This document shows positions 1 through 8,041 of a stretch of DNA of 64,000 bases, piece after piece (position 1 is the stretch's first letter; every line of letters begins with the position of its first letter). The position numbers were made by a program, and so were the translations under genes. The notes beneath the pieces are model-generated. The model made no database searches. It saw only the letters and a list, made by a program, of their open reading frames with translations, and had not been told where the DNA came from. This stretch comes from JADJNW01 sp964517175. GTDB lineage: Bacteria; Bacteroidota; Bacteroidia; Chitinophagales; Saprospiraceae. The stretch is taken from assembly GCA_964517175.1 (NCBI GenBank), contig CAZFBU010000001.1, positions 27,986 to 91,985 of the forward strand. Reading direction: 5' to 3'.

Positions 1-204
1 GTTATTGTAGCCGTCTTTTTCATTGCCTATTCCAGCGCAAGCGGCGAAGCTACCGGTGCGATGGCTCGTGCAGTGGATAACTACGGAGGAATGACCGCCA
101 ACGAGCTAAAAATCGTCGGTGGAGGTATTACTACGGCTATGGTACTGGCAGGACTTGCTGTCGTATCCATTGTGATTTCGGAGATTATTAATTTATTCAA
201 ATAA
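1..204 (+). CDS. C-terminal end of a small membrane protein (partial)
   Basis: Reading frame that enters from the left edge and stops at TAA 202-204; 67 residues are visible. It begins inside a hydrophobic segment (VIVAVFFIAY), continues with a polar stretch of about 35 residues and ends in a second membrane segment (TTAMVLAGLAVVSIVI) and the tail INLFK. Only 6 bases separate its stop from the start of exbD, so it is very probably in the same operon. In Bacteroidota ExbB/ExbD operons a small two-helix membrane protein often precedes exbD; this fragment has no recognisable TolQ/ExbB signature, so its exact function stays open. The start lies outside the window. Confidence 0.7.
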   Translation, partial: VIVAVFFIAYSSASGEATGAMARAVDNYGGMTANELKIVGGGITTAMVLAGLAVVSIVISEIINLFK

Positions 205-210
205 TATATT

Positions 211-756
211 ATGGCAAGGAATAGACAACAGAACGAGATGAATGCGAGTTCTATGGCTGACATTGCCTTCTTATTGCTGATATTCTTTCTGGTGACGACG
301 ACCATCGTCGAGGATAAGGGGATCACAGTAAAGTTGCCACCGTGGTCAGAAGAACCACCGGAAGTAGAGCAGTTGAAATCACGTAACGTTTTCGCCGTAT
401 TGGTAAATGCTCAGAACCAATTATTGGTTAGGGGCGAACCGGCAGACATCGGTCAACTCAGAGAACGCGCTAAGGAATTCATTTTGAATCCGCAGCGTCG
501 GGAAGATTTGTCGGAAAGACCTACGCGGGCAATCATATCTTTGAAGAATGATCGTGGTACGAACTACGAAACATACCTCGAAGTATATAACGAACTCAAG
601 GGCGCCTACAATGAATTGTGGGACGAATTGAGCCGCCGCAAGTACGGAGTGCCTTACAGTGAAGATCTGCCGCTCGCTTATCGCAAAGCCATCAAGGATG
701 AAGTTCCAATGGTATTGTCAGAGGCAGAACCAACTGCATTCGGTGAGGAAAGGTAA
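211..756 (+). CDS. exbD: ExbD/TolR-family biopolymer transport protein (first copy)
   Basis: 181 residues. A short basic, polar cytoplasmic N-terminus leads into one transmembrane helix (ADIAFLLLIFFLVTTT, about residues 16-31), then a periplasmic domain. Asp17 at the head of the helix is in the position of the proton-carrying Asp of ExbD/TolR. Known role of the family: together with ExbB it uses the proton gradient to energise TonB-dependent outer-membrane import or related machines. The periplasmic part is longer than in classical ExbD (about 140 residues, with a charged C-terminus), which is common in Bacteroidota. It directly follows a membrane protein and is followed 92 bp later by a second exbD, so two different ExbD chains are likely made from one transcript. 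Confidence 0.92.
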   Translation: MARNRQQNEMNASSMADIAFLLLIFFLVTTTIVEDKGITVKLPPWSEEPPEVEQLKSRNVFAVLVNAQNQLLVRGEPADIGQLRERAKEFILNPQRREDLSERPTRAIISLKNDRGTNYETYLEVYNELKGAYNELWDELSRRKYGVPYSEDLPLAYRKAIKDEVPMVLSEAEPTAFGEER

Positions 757-848
757 TTACCAGAGAACGAAGCGACGTTGTCGAAGGCTACCAGATTATT
801 TATGTTAAACCCAGTCATGCTTACAGCGTGATCTAAAGTTTAAGCGTT

Positions 849-1325
849 ATGTCAAAATTTCAAAAGAAAAGAGGTAAGACTACGCCTGCGATTTCGACTG
901 CGTCATTACCGGATATTATCTTTATGTTGCTCTTCTTCTTTATGGTGGTTACCACCATGCGCGACGCGGAGCTGAAAGTAAAGGTAGTTACTCCATTCGC
1001 TACGGAATTGACCAAGCTGGAAGAAAAATCACTGGTAAATTACCTGTACGTTGGTCGTCCTACGGAGCAATATCAAGCGGTATATGGTACAAAACCCCGC
1101 TTGCAGTTGGGCGATAAATTCGCTACGGTTGCTGAAATACCGCTGTTTTTGGAGCAGCACAAGGTAAAAGTACCGGAAGCAAGACGAGGACAGATTACTT
1201 CTTCTTTGCGAGTCGATGGTTCCGTGACAATGGGGATTGTCCAGGATGTGAAGACGCAGCTGAGAAAATCAGGACAGCTAAAGATTAATTACTCTGCGAA
1301 AAGGCGTCCGGATCGCAGAAGATAA
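849..1325 (+). CDS. exbD: ExbD/TolR-family biopolymer transport protein (second copy)
   Basis: 158 residues. Basic N-terminus (KKRGK), one transmembrane helix (PDIIFMLLFFFMVVTT) with the conserved Asp22 just before it, then a periplasmic domain with a strongly basic end (KRRPDRRR). Same family and role as the preceding gene, but the sequences differ widely outside the helix, so the two chains are not a recent duplication and may form a hetero-oligomer around ExbB. Last gene of the operon: a strong hairpin follows 25 bp after the stop. Confidence 0.93.
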   Translation: MSKFQKKRGKTTPAISTASLPDIIFMLLFFFMVVTTMRDAELKVKVVTPFATELTKLEEKSLVNYLYVGRPTEQYQAVYGTKPRLQLGDKFATVAEIPLFLEQHKVKVPEARRGQITSSLRVDGSVTMGIVQDVKTQLRKSGQLKINYSAKRRPDRRR

Positions 1326-1349
1326 TTTCGGAGCTTTTTCGCGCAAAAA

Positions 1350-1382
1350 AAGAGGTCTCTTGCTATTAGCAGAAGACCTCTT
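1350..1382. terminator. Bidirectional intrinsic terminator between exbD and DUF4293 gene
   Basis: Perfect 9-bp inverted repeat AAGAGGTCT / AGACCTCTT (1350-1358 and 1374-1382) with a 15-nt loop. An A-run lies on the left and a T-rich stretch on the right. It sits exactly between the convergent ends at 1325 and 1389, so it can serve both strands. Confidence 0.8.
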
Positions 1383-1388
1383 GTGCTT

Positions 1389-1826
1389 TTAACGAAGTCG
1401 ATCCATTGATTTCACCAGCTTTTCATCTTTGCTGATGAAGCGATAAGCCAGCAAGGTGAATAGGAAAGTGGCGACTGGCAGATACATACCGGCGGCGTCC
1501 TGTACTTCGCGGTCGCCAATCGCCGGGCTGGCCTGAATGAAAAACACAACGCCCAGTACGATTGCTAATAAATTGGCAATAAAGGCAAAGATGGTCAGTC
1601 GCATCTGCAGCGAACGGTTTTTGTACATAAAAATACTCACCAGTGCCAATATACCTGCTATGGCAAAAAGAATTACCATGCCCATGTGGTCTTTTACATT
1701 GTAAACGCTATCGGCGAAGACCGTTTGTTGTACATTGTCCTGCGTCTTTGCGAAAGGAGCGGCAAAGACACCAAATGCTCCGCCGGCTGCCAATAACAAA
1801 AAGATGCTCTGTATTCGTTGTATCAT
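1389..1826 (-). CDS. DUF4293-family membrane protein
   Basis: 145 residues with four hydrophobic segments (about 5-25, 47-66, 74-97, 112-131), an N-terminus MIQRIQSIFLLLA and a basic tail. N-terminus and topology match the small Bacteroidota family DUF4293, of unknown function; members are inner-membrane proteins. A TATCTTTG box on the same strand (1860-1853) lies 26 bp before the start codon, so it is probably transcribed alone. Confidence 0.85.
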   Translation of the reverse strand: MIQRIQSIFLLLAAGGAFGVFAAPFAKTQDNVQQTVFADSVYNVKDHMGMVILFAIAGILALVSIFMYKNRSLQMRLTIFAFIANLLAIVLGVVFFIQASPAIGDREVQDAAGMYLPVATFLFTLLAYRFISKDEKLVKSMDRLR

Positions 1827-1852
1827 AATGAGTTAATTTTTTTCGGTTGCCG

Positions 1853-1860
1853 CAAAGATA
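1853..1860 (-). promoter_or_regulatory. Putative -7 promoter box (TATCTTTG)
   Basis: Perfect match to the Bacteroidota -7 element TAnnTTTG on the minus strand, 26 bp before the DUF4293 start codon. No convincing -33 TTTG was found. Confidence 0.55.
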
Positions 1861-1905
1861 AGCACACGGGAGCATATCAACCGTAACGAGATGCTCTAAA
1901 ATGAT

Positions 1906-1913
1906 TAAATTTG
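1906..1913 (+). promoter_or_regulatory. Putative -7 promoter box (TAAATTTG)
   Basis: Perfect TAnnTTTG, 19 bp before the GTG start of the FAD oxidoreductase at 1933. It forms a divergent promoter pair with the box at 1853-1860, about 46 bp away. Confidence 0.55.
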
Positions 1914-1932
1914 CCATTCTAAACGCAAAGAT

Positions 1933-3087
1933 GTGAAACATTTTGTACCGCCTGAGACGCTGAGTTTTTGGGAGCGGGAGACTTTCTTCCGCGGAATAGA
2001 TGTCGCTATTATTGGTGGAGGCATTGTAGGGTTGAGTGCAGCCTTACATTTCAAAGAGCAACAGCCAGCGTTGAATGTCGTCGTTTTGGAAAGAGGAACA
2101 CTTCCGTTCGGCGCCAGCACACGCAATGCCGGTTTTGCCTGTTTCGGCAGCATGACCGAATTGCTGGATGATCTGCAGGGAAGATCAGAAGATGAGGTTT
2201 GGGCGCTGGTGGACCGCCGCTGGCGTGGACTGCAACGCCTGCGTGAGCGGGTTGGGGATCATGGGCTGGGGTACGAGCCACTGGGTGGATTTGAACTTTT
2301 TCGGGCGGAGGAAGCAGACAAATTCGAACGCTGCCTGGAACACCTGGAGGATTTTAACGACAAAGTGAAAAGCATCACCGGGAAACCTGGAGCATATCAG
2401 GTTGTTTCTGAGCGCATTGCTGATTTTGGTCTGAATGGGGTAGCGCATCTGATTGTCAATCAACTGGAAGGGCAGGTGCATACCGGGCAAATGATGGCGT
2501 CGCTGATTCAGCTGGCGGCGGAGCGTGGTGTTCGACTATTGAATGGCTTGGAGATCGAAGCGGTGGAAAGCGATGAGGAAGGTGTGCGCATTTACACTAT
2601 GGAAGGTTGGGAACTGCAAGCCGAAAAAGTACTGGTGACAATAAACGGCTTTGCCCGGCAGCTATTGCCCGAACTGACCGTGCAACCTGCTCGCAATCAG
2701 GTGTTAATCACCAAACCCATCCCCGGTTTGCGCGTGCGGGGCGCGTTTCATTACCAGGAGGGCTATTTTTATTTTCGGAATGTCGGCAATTGCATTCTGC
2801 TCGGTGGTGGGAGAAACCTGGCAAAGGAAGCAGAACAAACGACCCAGTTTGGCACGACGGAACTGATCCGCTCTAACCTGGAAAAACTGCTGTATGAGGT
2901 TATTTTACCCGGACAACCCCACGAGATCGATACGTGGTGGAGCGGTATTATGGGCGTAGGAGAGGAGAAAGCGCCCGTTATTCGGGAGGTGCTGCCAAAC
3001 GTAGCGGTGGCGGTGCGCCTGGGCGGTATGGGCGTGGCTATTGGCAGCCTGGTGGGGGAGGAAGCGGCGGCTTTGATATGCAATTAA
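1933..3087 (+). CDS. FAD-dependent oxidoreductase (DAO family)
   Basis: 384 residues, GTG start. An N-terminal extension of about 22 residues precedes the Rossmann dinucleotide-binding motif IIGGGIVGLSAA (GGGIVG at residues 28-33). Near the C-terminus GGMGVAIGSLVGEEAA resembles the second flavin-contacting segment of D-amino-acid-oxidase-like enzymes (glycine/sarcosine oxidase, glycerol-3-phosphate dehydrogenase group). The motif ASTRNAGFACFGS near residue 60 is typical of this superfamily. The substrate cannot be told; a soluble enzyme oxidising an amine or amino acid is the best inference. No partner gene adjoins it; the next gene starts 69 bp downstream and has another role. Confidence 0.85.
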   Translation: MKHFVPPETLSFWERETFFRGIDVAIIGGGIVGLSAALHFKEQQPALNVVVLERGTLPFGASTRNAGFACFGSMTELLDDLQGRSEDEVWALVDRRWRGLQRLRERVGDHGLGYEPLGGFELFRAEEADKFERCLEHLEDFNDKVKSITGKPGAYQVVSERIADFGLNGVAHLIVNQLEGQVHTGQMMASLIQLAAERGVRLLNGLEIEAVESDEEGVRIYTMEGWELQAEKVLVTINGFARQLLPELTVQPARNQVLITKPIPGLRVRGAFHYQEGYFYFRNVGNCILLGGGRNLAKEAEQTTQFGTTELIRSNLEKLLYEVILPGQPHEIDTWWSGIMGVGEEKAPVIREVLPNVAVAVRLGGMGVAIGSLVGEEAAALICN

Positions 3088-3156
3088 TGTTTCGTTAATT
3101 TGATGCCGTGTGAGCCAACATTAGCAGAAAATGGTCGTTACTGAAAAAAATGAGGA

Positions 3157-5034
3157 ATGAAATACAGGTATGTACAATATTTTTTTGCTTTGTTTCTTGC
3201 ATTTCTTGTTTTGGAAATCGCAGCCCAAACCAAGCCACCAACTATTTCCGAACAAAAAGACGAGGTGCAGGTCGATTATGCCGATATTTTTGAGAATATT
3301 CAGGCAGGGGATAGCATCGTGCAGAAATTTCGCGGTAATGTGGAATTGCGGCAGGATAGCATTTTTATGTACTGCGATTCGGCTACGATCATCAATAAAG
3401 TTTATGTCGTTGCACAGGGTAATGTCATTATTCAGCAGGGTGACACGACCAGCGTTTTCGCGGATTCGCTGATATATTGGGGCGACCTGAAGCAGGCGGC
3501 ACTCTTCAGCAATGTGGCGCTGGTCAATGGTCAGCAGAAGCTCTTTACCGAGCGGCTCGATTACGATTTGAATACCAAAACGGCGACCTACTTTGAAGGC
3601 GCAACGTTGACCAATAACGATACCCAACTCAGCAGCAAGCGGGGCTACTACTTTGTAAACCAGGATGAAGTGTTTTTTCGGGACAGCGTGGTAGTCATTG
3701 ATCCGGATTTTAATTTGCGATCCGATACGCTTAAATTCAATACCGAAACCCGCACCGTTTTTTTCCTGGCACCGACCCTCATCATTAGTGACAGCACCAG
3801 GATCTACTGCGAAGATGGCTATTATGATACGCAGAATAATCTGGCAGAGTTTCGGAAAAATGCTCAGTTTGCCCGGGACACGCAGGAAGCCGTCGCCGAC
3901 ACCATTCGCTACGATGGTAAAAATGAAATTTATGACCTGGATGGCAACGCGCAATTTACGGACGAGAACCAGGAAGCGATTGCCAATAATATCCGCTACG
4001 AAAAATTGAATGATAAGTATTACCTCACCGGTGATGCGAGCTATCGGGATTCTACCCGGAATATCGTAGCAGAAGAGATCATTTATGATCGGAAAAACGA
4101 ATTGTATTCGACGAAAGGGCGATCGCGCGTGATTGACCCGCCGCAAATTCTGGAGGCGGATCAAATCGCCTATACCGAAGGCAATGGCATTGGCATCGCG
4201 CTGGGTAATATTATCTGGCAGGACACCTCGGCAAATCTTACAATCCTATGTGAGCGAGCGGATTATAACCGGAGTACGAATTACCTGAAGGCGGTTGGCG
4301 GGCAGCAGGGGCGACCGCTGCTCATCACAGAGGTGGAGTCGGATTCTCTTTTTTTGTCTTCCGATACGCTGCTGGCGGTGCAAATGATTGATACGCTCAC
4401 CAACGACACGTCGCGCACGCTTTTTGCTTATCGGGATGTTCGTATTTTCAAGAGCAACTTACAGGCTATTTGCGATTCCCTGGCGTATTCGGGAATAGAT
4501 TCTACTTTTCGTTTGTACAACGATCCGATTATCTGGTCAGACACAACGCAATTCGTCGCCGATACCGTTGATATTTTATTGAAAAACAATGCGATAGATC
4601 GAATTTTTTTGCAGAACAACGGGTTTATTGTCAATTCGCCCGATCAGATTTTTTTCAATCAAATTAAAGGACGGGACATCACTGCATTTTTTGAAGAGGG
4701 AGAACTGAGGCGTATGGATGTGCAAGGGAACGCCGAATCGGTTTATTACGCATTGGATGAGCAAAGCGCCTACGTTGGGGTGAACAAGATACTTTGTAGT
4801 GAAATGCTGATGTATTTTGGTAATAATCAGATTGACAATATTCGGTTTTACACGGCACCTCAGGCTACGCTGTTTCCAATGAAACAGGCAAAACACGAAG
4901 AACTGAAGCTCGACGGCTTCAGTTGGGAAGTCAGCAGGCGGCCGAAAGATCGGTACGATGTATTATTAGCCAGTAAAAAAAATCAAACCATACCGAAAAA
5001 AGATGAAACGGCAGAAGCACCTTCTAACGATTAG
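3157..5034 (+). CDS. OstA/LptA-like secreted protein
   Basis: 625 residues. Signal peptide (about residues 1-23, ending IAAQ), then many short beta-strand repeats with motifs such as NVELRQDSIFMYCDSA and GNVIIQQGDT. This is the OstA-like domain of LptA/LptD, which forms a beta-jellyroll that carries lipopolysaccharide across the periplasm. Bacteroidota encode long OstA-like proteins of this size; whether they are the LptA bridge or a relative of LptD's N-domain is unknown. The C-terminus ends in a lysine-rich segment and overlaps the next gene by 32 bp, implying translational coupling. Confidence 0.8.
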   Translation: MKYRYVQYFFALFLAFLVLEIAAQTKPPTISEQKDEVQVDYADIFENIQAGDSIVQKFRGNVELRQDSIFMYCDSATIINKVYVVAQGNVIIQQGDTTSVFADSLIYWGDLKQAALFSNVALVNGQQKLFTERLDYDLNTKTATYFEGATLTNNDTQLSSKRGYYFVNQDEVFFRDSVVVIDPDFNLRSDTLKFNTETRTVFFLAPTLIISDSTRIYCEDGYYDTQNNLAEFRKNAQFARDTQEAVADTIRYDGKNEIYDLDGNAQFTDENQEAIANNIRYEKLNDKYYLTGDASYRDSTRNIVAEEIIYDRKNELYSTKGRSRVIDPPQILEADQIAYTEGNGIGIALGNIIWQDTSANLTILCERADYNRSTNYLKAVGGQQGRPLLITEVESDSLFLSSDTLLAVQMIDTLTNDTSRTLFAYRDVRIFKSNLQAICDSLAYSGIDSTFRLYNDPIIWSDTTQFVADTVDILLKNNAIDRIFLQNNGFIVNSPDQIFFNQIKGRDITAFFEEGELRRMDVQGNAESVYYALDEQSAYVGVNKILCSEMLMYFGNNQIDNIRFYTAPQATLFPMKQAKHEELKLDGFSWEVSRRPKDRYDVLLASKKNQTIPKKDETAEAPSND

Positions 5035-5773
5035 TATTTTTCTGCTGGCAGTATGCTTCGGATACAGCGCTGCCCCGGAGGCGGAGCGGCAAATGCAGCG
5101 TGCCAACGAAGCTTATCAAGCCGGCAATTATGCGGAAGCACTGCGACAATACAAAGCGCTGCAAGCACAGGGCTATCAGTCAGAGGCATTATATTATAAC
5201 CTGGGCAACAGCTATTTTCGGCTCGATAGCCTGGGCAAAGCGGTGTTATACTACGAGCGGGCATTATTGCTGGATCCTGATGACGCGGATTTACAGCACA
5301 ACCTGAGCGTAGCTCGCCAGAAACTGGCGGATGAAATAGATGCACTTCCCGATTTTTTCCTGATGGAATGGTGGCGGCAGGCCAGTTTGTCGTTGCCGAA
5401 AAACGGCTGGAGTGCGCTGGCGGTCATTTTTCTCTGGCTGGGAATGAGCGGGCTGGTGTTCTGGATATTGGGCAAAGCACGAAAATTAAAAAAAATAGGG
5501 TTTGTGGTCGGAATTATATTTTTGGCATTCAGCGGTTTGTTTTTTGCGCTGGCAAACAGCCGGGTGCAATTAGAGGAAAACAGCCGCAGAGCCATCATCA
5601 TCCGAAGAGAGGTAGCCCTGCGCAGTGCGCCGGATGAAGTCAGCGAGTCGCTTCGGCTACTGCACGAAGGCACGACGATTCGCCTGCTCGATCAGATTGG
5701 GAATTGGTATAAGATTGAATTGCTGGATGGCAATCAGGGGTGGTTGCCCAAACCTGCGGCAGAGGAGATATAA
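5003..5773 (+). CDS. BatE-like TPR and SH3-domain membrane protein
   Basis: 256 residues. Signal sequence (1-23), two to three tetratricopeptide repeats (about 33-110; YNLGNSYFRLDSLGKAVLYY is a clear TPR helix pair), two transmembrane segments (about 137-155 and 164-183), and a C-terminal SH3-like domain (ALRSAPDEVSES to GNQGWLP). This order matches BatE of the Bacteroides aerotolerance (bat) operon. Here it follows the OstA-like gene with a 32-bp overlap, and no batA-D genes are nearby, so it may have another role in this organism. A tandem hairpin follows the stop. Confidence 0.78.
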   Translation: MKRQKHLLTISIFLLAVCFGYSAAPEAERQMQRANEAYQAGNYAEALRQYKALQAQGYQSEALYYNLGNSYFRLDSLGKAVLYYERALLLDPDDADLQHNLSVARQKLADEIDALPDFFLMEWWRQASLSLPKNGWSALAVIFLWLGMSGLVFWILGKARKLKKIGFVVGIIFLAFSGLFFALANSRVQLEENSRRAIIIRREVALRSAPDEVSESLRLLHEGTTIRLLDQIGNWYKIELLDGNQGWLPKPAAEEI

Positions 5774-5855
5774 TCAAAGTTGAATTTGCTAAACCCCTGA
5801 AATTCAGTAATTTTCTGATAACTAAAACCTCTAAAAGTTCGTAAGATTATTTACC

Positions 5856-5898
5856 CGGATTTTGCAAATCCGTTGGTGCAGACGGCAGGCCAACGTTT
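5856..5898 (+). terminator. Tandem hairpins after the BatE-like gene
   Basis: CGGATTT-TGC-AAATCCG (5856-5872, perfect 7-bp stem) followed by CGTTGG/CCAACG (5871-5876 with 5890-5895) and TTT. The two stems share bases, so they are alternatives. Possible terminator 80-120 bp after the stop; the T-run is weak. Confidence 0.4.
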
Positions 5899-5946
5899 AG
5901 GAGGGCTGGCAGTTCTGAACTTTATTGTGTGAAGGTCTTTTTCACC

Positions 5947-6357
5947 CTATAAGTCATCCATCGTTTCAACATTAATTTCTATGACTCTTTTCAGTTTTTT
6001 GTCATTGGTAATAAAACGGTCACATTTCTCATTTATAGAAAGCGCCAACTGAAAAGCATCCATTCCTTTGAGAAATTGATATTTTGCCCTCAATTCATAG
6101 GCCTTTTTTGCAGCGGATTGTTCTATCACCAATATTTCTACATTTAGCCGGGCCAGCAATTCTTCAAATTTTTTGATCAGGTCTAAGCGGTTTTCTTTTG
6201 TAGGTTTCACTCCAAATTCAGAAATCGTTACTACGCTTGTTACAATTTCTTCTCCATTTACAATGGCATCCGTGATAAGCGTTTTCATCTTACCGGCAAA
6301 TACAGGATGGTTCTCGATAAGATATATAAATGGGGCTGTGTCAATAAAAATCTTCAT
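5947..6357 (-). CDS. PIN-domain ribonuclease toxin (VapC-like)
   Basis: 136 residues. It shows the four acidic residues of the PIN active site: Asp6 (MKIFIDTAPFIYL), Glu47 (TISEF), Asp100 (KGMDAFQLA) and Asp119 (FITNDKKL). Known family role: Mg-dependent cleavage of tRNA or rRNA as the toxin of a type II toxin-antitoxin module. Its start overlaps the stop of the upstream small gene (ATGA, 6354-6357), the usual arrangement with the antitoxin first. All catalytic residues are intact, so it is probably functional. Confidence 0.88.
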   Translation of the reverse strand: MKIFIDTAPFIYLIENHPVFAGKMKTLITDAIVNGEEIVTSVVTISEFGVKPTKENRLDLIKKFEELLARLNVEILVIEQSAAKKAYELRAKYQFLKGMDAFQLALSINEKCDRFITNDKKLKRVIEINVETMDDL

Positions 6358-6575
6358 TCTGGCAGGCTTTTTTCTTCTTCACTCCTAAGCTCTTCAACAT
6401 ATGCCTGAGCGTCTGTTTGCCAAAGACCCTTCCCAATTCCTATATATTCATCCAAAATAGACTCCACGCGCTTCTGTTGATCGATTCGATTGAGGATCTC
6501 CTTTAAAATCATTTCAAGCTCCTCTATTTGGAGGTGGCTGATCTTATCAATTATTTGTTGCGTACGCTTCGTCAT
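6354..6575 (-). CDS. Antitoxin partner of the PIN toxin
   Basis: 73 residues, mostly charged helices (LQIEELEMILKEILNRID), ending in a flexible acidic stretch (ELRSEEEKSLPE) that would suit binding to the toxin cleft. No recognisable AbrB/MazE or ribbon-helix-helix motif, so assignment rests on gene order and the 4-bp ATGA overlap with the PIN gene. Small antitoxins of this type accompany PIN toxins in Bacteroidota and cyanobacteria. Confidence 0.75.
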   Translation of the reverse strand: MTKRTQQIIDKISHLQIEELEMILKEILNRIDQQKRVESILDEYIGIGKGLWQTDAQAYVEELRSEEEKSLPE

Positions 6576-6746
6576 ATCCTTTTTGCTTTTTTCTCCAATT
6601 TACAACAATTCCGCCAAAATTGTTCCTGAAAATGGTTCCTTGTTTTCTGTTACCGTGCTTTCAGATAACTCAACGGTTTACTAAATCTCGTCCACGATTT
6701 GACGCGCTGCCCATGATTTGGTAACACAAAGATGTGCGAAATAAAA

Positions 6747-6774
6747 AAGCTCTATTCCCGAAGAAACAGAGCTT
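6747..6774 (-). terminator. Intrinsic terminator of the rplU-rpmA operon
   Basis: Perfect 7-bp stem AAGCTCT/AGAGCTT (6747-6753 and 6768-6774), 14-nt loop. On the minus strand it is followed by a run of six T. It lies 31 bp after the rpmA stop. Confidence 0.8.
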
Positions 6775-6804
6775 AAAAACATAAAGCTATGAAAACTAAA
6801 ATTC

Positions 6805-7530
6805 TTATTCTTCTTCGTTGACTTCTCTTCCGCCTTTCAGTTCGTCCTGGTATTGTTCCAGATCTTCCCATTTGCCCGCAGCGGCGAGTTCTGCCTGCTT
6901 CGACCAGGTGGCCGGGTCGTGCATTCTGTAGCGGCTACCCGCTTCGTCGAGTACCTTTTGCAGTGCGTCGAGGTCAGCGTTGGCTACGTCGGCCCAGGTT
7001 TTGAAGCCTGCTTCTTCCAGCAAGCCAGCGATTTTCGGACCCACGCCTTCAATTACTTTCAGGTCATCGGCTTTGATAGTCTTGCCCGAAGGCAGCTTGA
7101 TTTTATCACCGGAAGCAGCTTTTGGTTCGCTTTTTTCAGCTTTCGGCGGCTCTTCTTGCTTTGGTGCTTCGACTACCGGTGCCGGTTCTTCCGTTTTTAC
7201 TTCCTGTACCGGTGCTGCTGCCACTGGTTTTTCCTTTTTTTCGGGTTGAGGCTTGGCGATTGTTTCCACCACCTCTTCAAAAGGAACAATATTCACGAAC
7301 GTGCGATCCTGTCTTCTCTTGGTAAACGCCACTGTGCCCTCTACGGCAGCGTGCAGGGTATAATCTTTACCCATATACACATTCTCGCCCGGATGAAATT
7401 TGGTGCCACGCTGGCGTACGATAATATTTCCGGGCTTCGCATATTGACCGCCAAAAAGCTTTACGCCCAAGCGTTTCGCTCTACTGTCGCGTCCATTTTG
7501 CGTACTACCTTCACCTTTTTTATGTGCCAT
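6805..7530 (-). CDS. rpmA: Ribosomal protein L27 fused to a C-terminal helix-hairpin-helix domain
   Basis: 241 residues; ordinary bacterial L27 has about 85-90. Residues 1-85 are a normal L27 (MAHKKGEGSTQNGRDS, RLGVKLFGGQ, GNIIVRQRGTKFHPG) starting directly without a cleaved leader. Residues about 88-140 are a Pro/Glu/Lys/Ala-rich linker. Residues about 145-241 form a helix-hairpin-helix-type domain (DDLKVIEGVGPKIAGLLEEA) followed by YRMHDPATWSKQAELAAAGK. This extra domain is known as a C-terminal extension of Bacteroidota L21; here it is on L27 while the adjacent L21 has normal length. The gene follows rplU by 84 bp and ends at a terminator. Ribosomal role of the core is certain; the role of the added nucleic-acid-binding-like domain is unknown. 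Confidence 0.93.
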   Translation of the reverse strand: MAHKKGEGSTQNGRDSRAKRLGVKLFGGQYAKPGNIIVRQRGTKFHPGENVYMGKDYTLHAAVEGTVAFTKRRQDRTFVNIVPFEEVVETIAKPQPEKKEKPVAAAPVQEVKTEEPAPVVEAPKQEEPPKAEKSEPKAASGDKIKLPSGKTIKADDLKVIEGVGPKIAGLLEEAGFKTWADVANADLDALQKVLDEAGSRYRMHDPATWSKQAELAAAGKWEDLEQYQDELKGGREVNEEE

Positions 7531-7614
7531 TTTTCAGGAATTTTTAAAGTTAATGTTGTCTGGTATTGTCAATCGAAAACGTACATCCGTTTACAATTAA
7601 TAATCACCAATTTT

Positions 7615-7932
7615 TTACGCTACAATACTGTCAATCTTGATCTTGGTGAATGATTGACGATGTCCTTTCTTCAGTTTGTAGCCTTTGCGTCTTTTCTTCT
7701 TGAATACGATGACTTTGTCACCCTTCTGATGACCGAGCACGGTAGCATTGACTTTGGCTGCATTCAGCACCGGCGTGCCGAGAGAGATGTTGCCGTTGCC
7801 ATCACTATCGATCAGCAAAACCTGATCGAAGGTAACCGCATCGCCTTCTCCGGCTTCTAGCTGGTGGACGAAGAGCTCCTGCCCTTCCTCAACTTTGAAT
7901 TGCTGACCAGCTATTGTTACGATTGCAAACAT
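7615..7932 (-). CDS. rplU: Ribosomal protein L21
   Basis: 105 residues, full standard length. Typical start FAIVTIAGQQFKVEEGQ and basic end KKKRRKGYKLKKGHRQSFTK. Binds 23S rRNA in the large subunit. First gene of the rplU-rpmA operon, with a perfect TACCTTTG box (7985-7978) 45 bp upstream. Unlike many Bacteroidota L21 proteins it has no C-terminal helix-hairpin-helix extension. Confidence 0.97.
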   Translation of the reverse strand: MFAIVTIAGQQFKVEEGQELFVHQLEAGEGDAVTFDQVLLIDSDGNGNISLGTPVLNAAKVNATVLGHQKGDKVIVFKKKRRKGYKLKKGHRQSFTKIKIDSIVA

Positions 7933-7977
7933 GAGCTGTTAAATTATGAATGATTATTTAATTATTAAAACGGTCGG

Positions 7978-7985
7978 CAAAGGTA
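7978..7985 (-). promoter_or_regulatory. Putative -7 promoter box of rplU-rpmA (TACCTTTG)
   Basis: Perfect TAnnTTTG on the minus strand, 45 bp before the rplU start; the flanking TTTGC is typical for Bacteroidota housekeeping promoters. Confidence 0.6.
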
Positions 7986-8041
7986 ATTCTTTTGCCGGAA
8001 AAAACCAAGCCTTCTGCACGGATAAACTTTAAAAACCACCC

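Noticed and set aside
3121..4164. 347-residue frame on the minus strand inside the OstA-like gene
   Set aside because: Opposes a gene with clear signal peptide and domain; its Ile-rich composition is that of a shadow.
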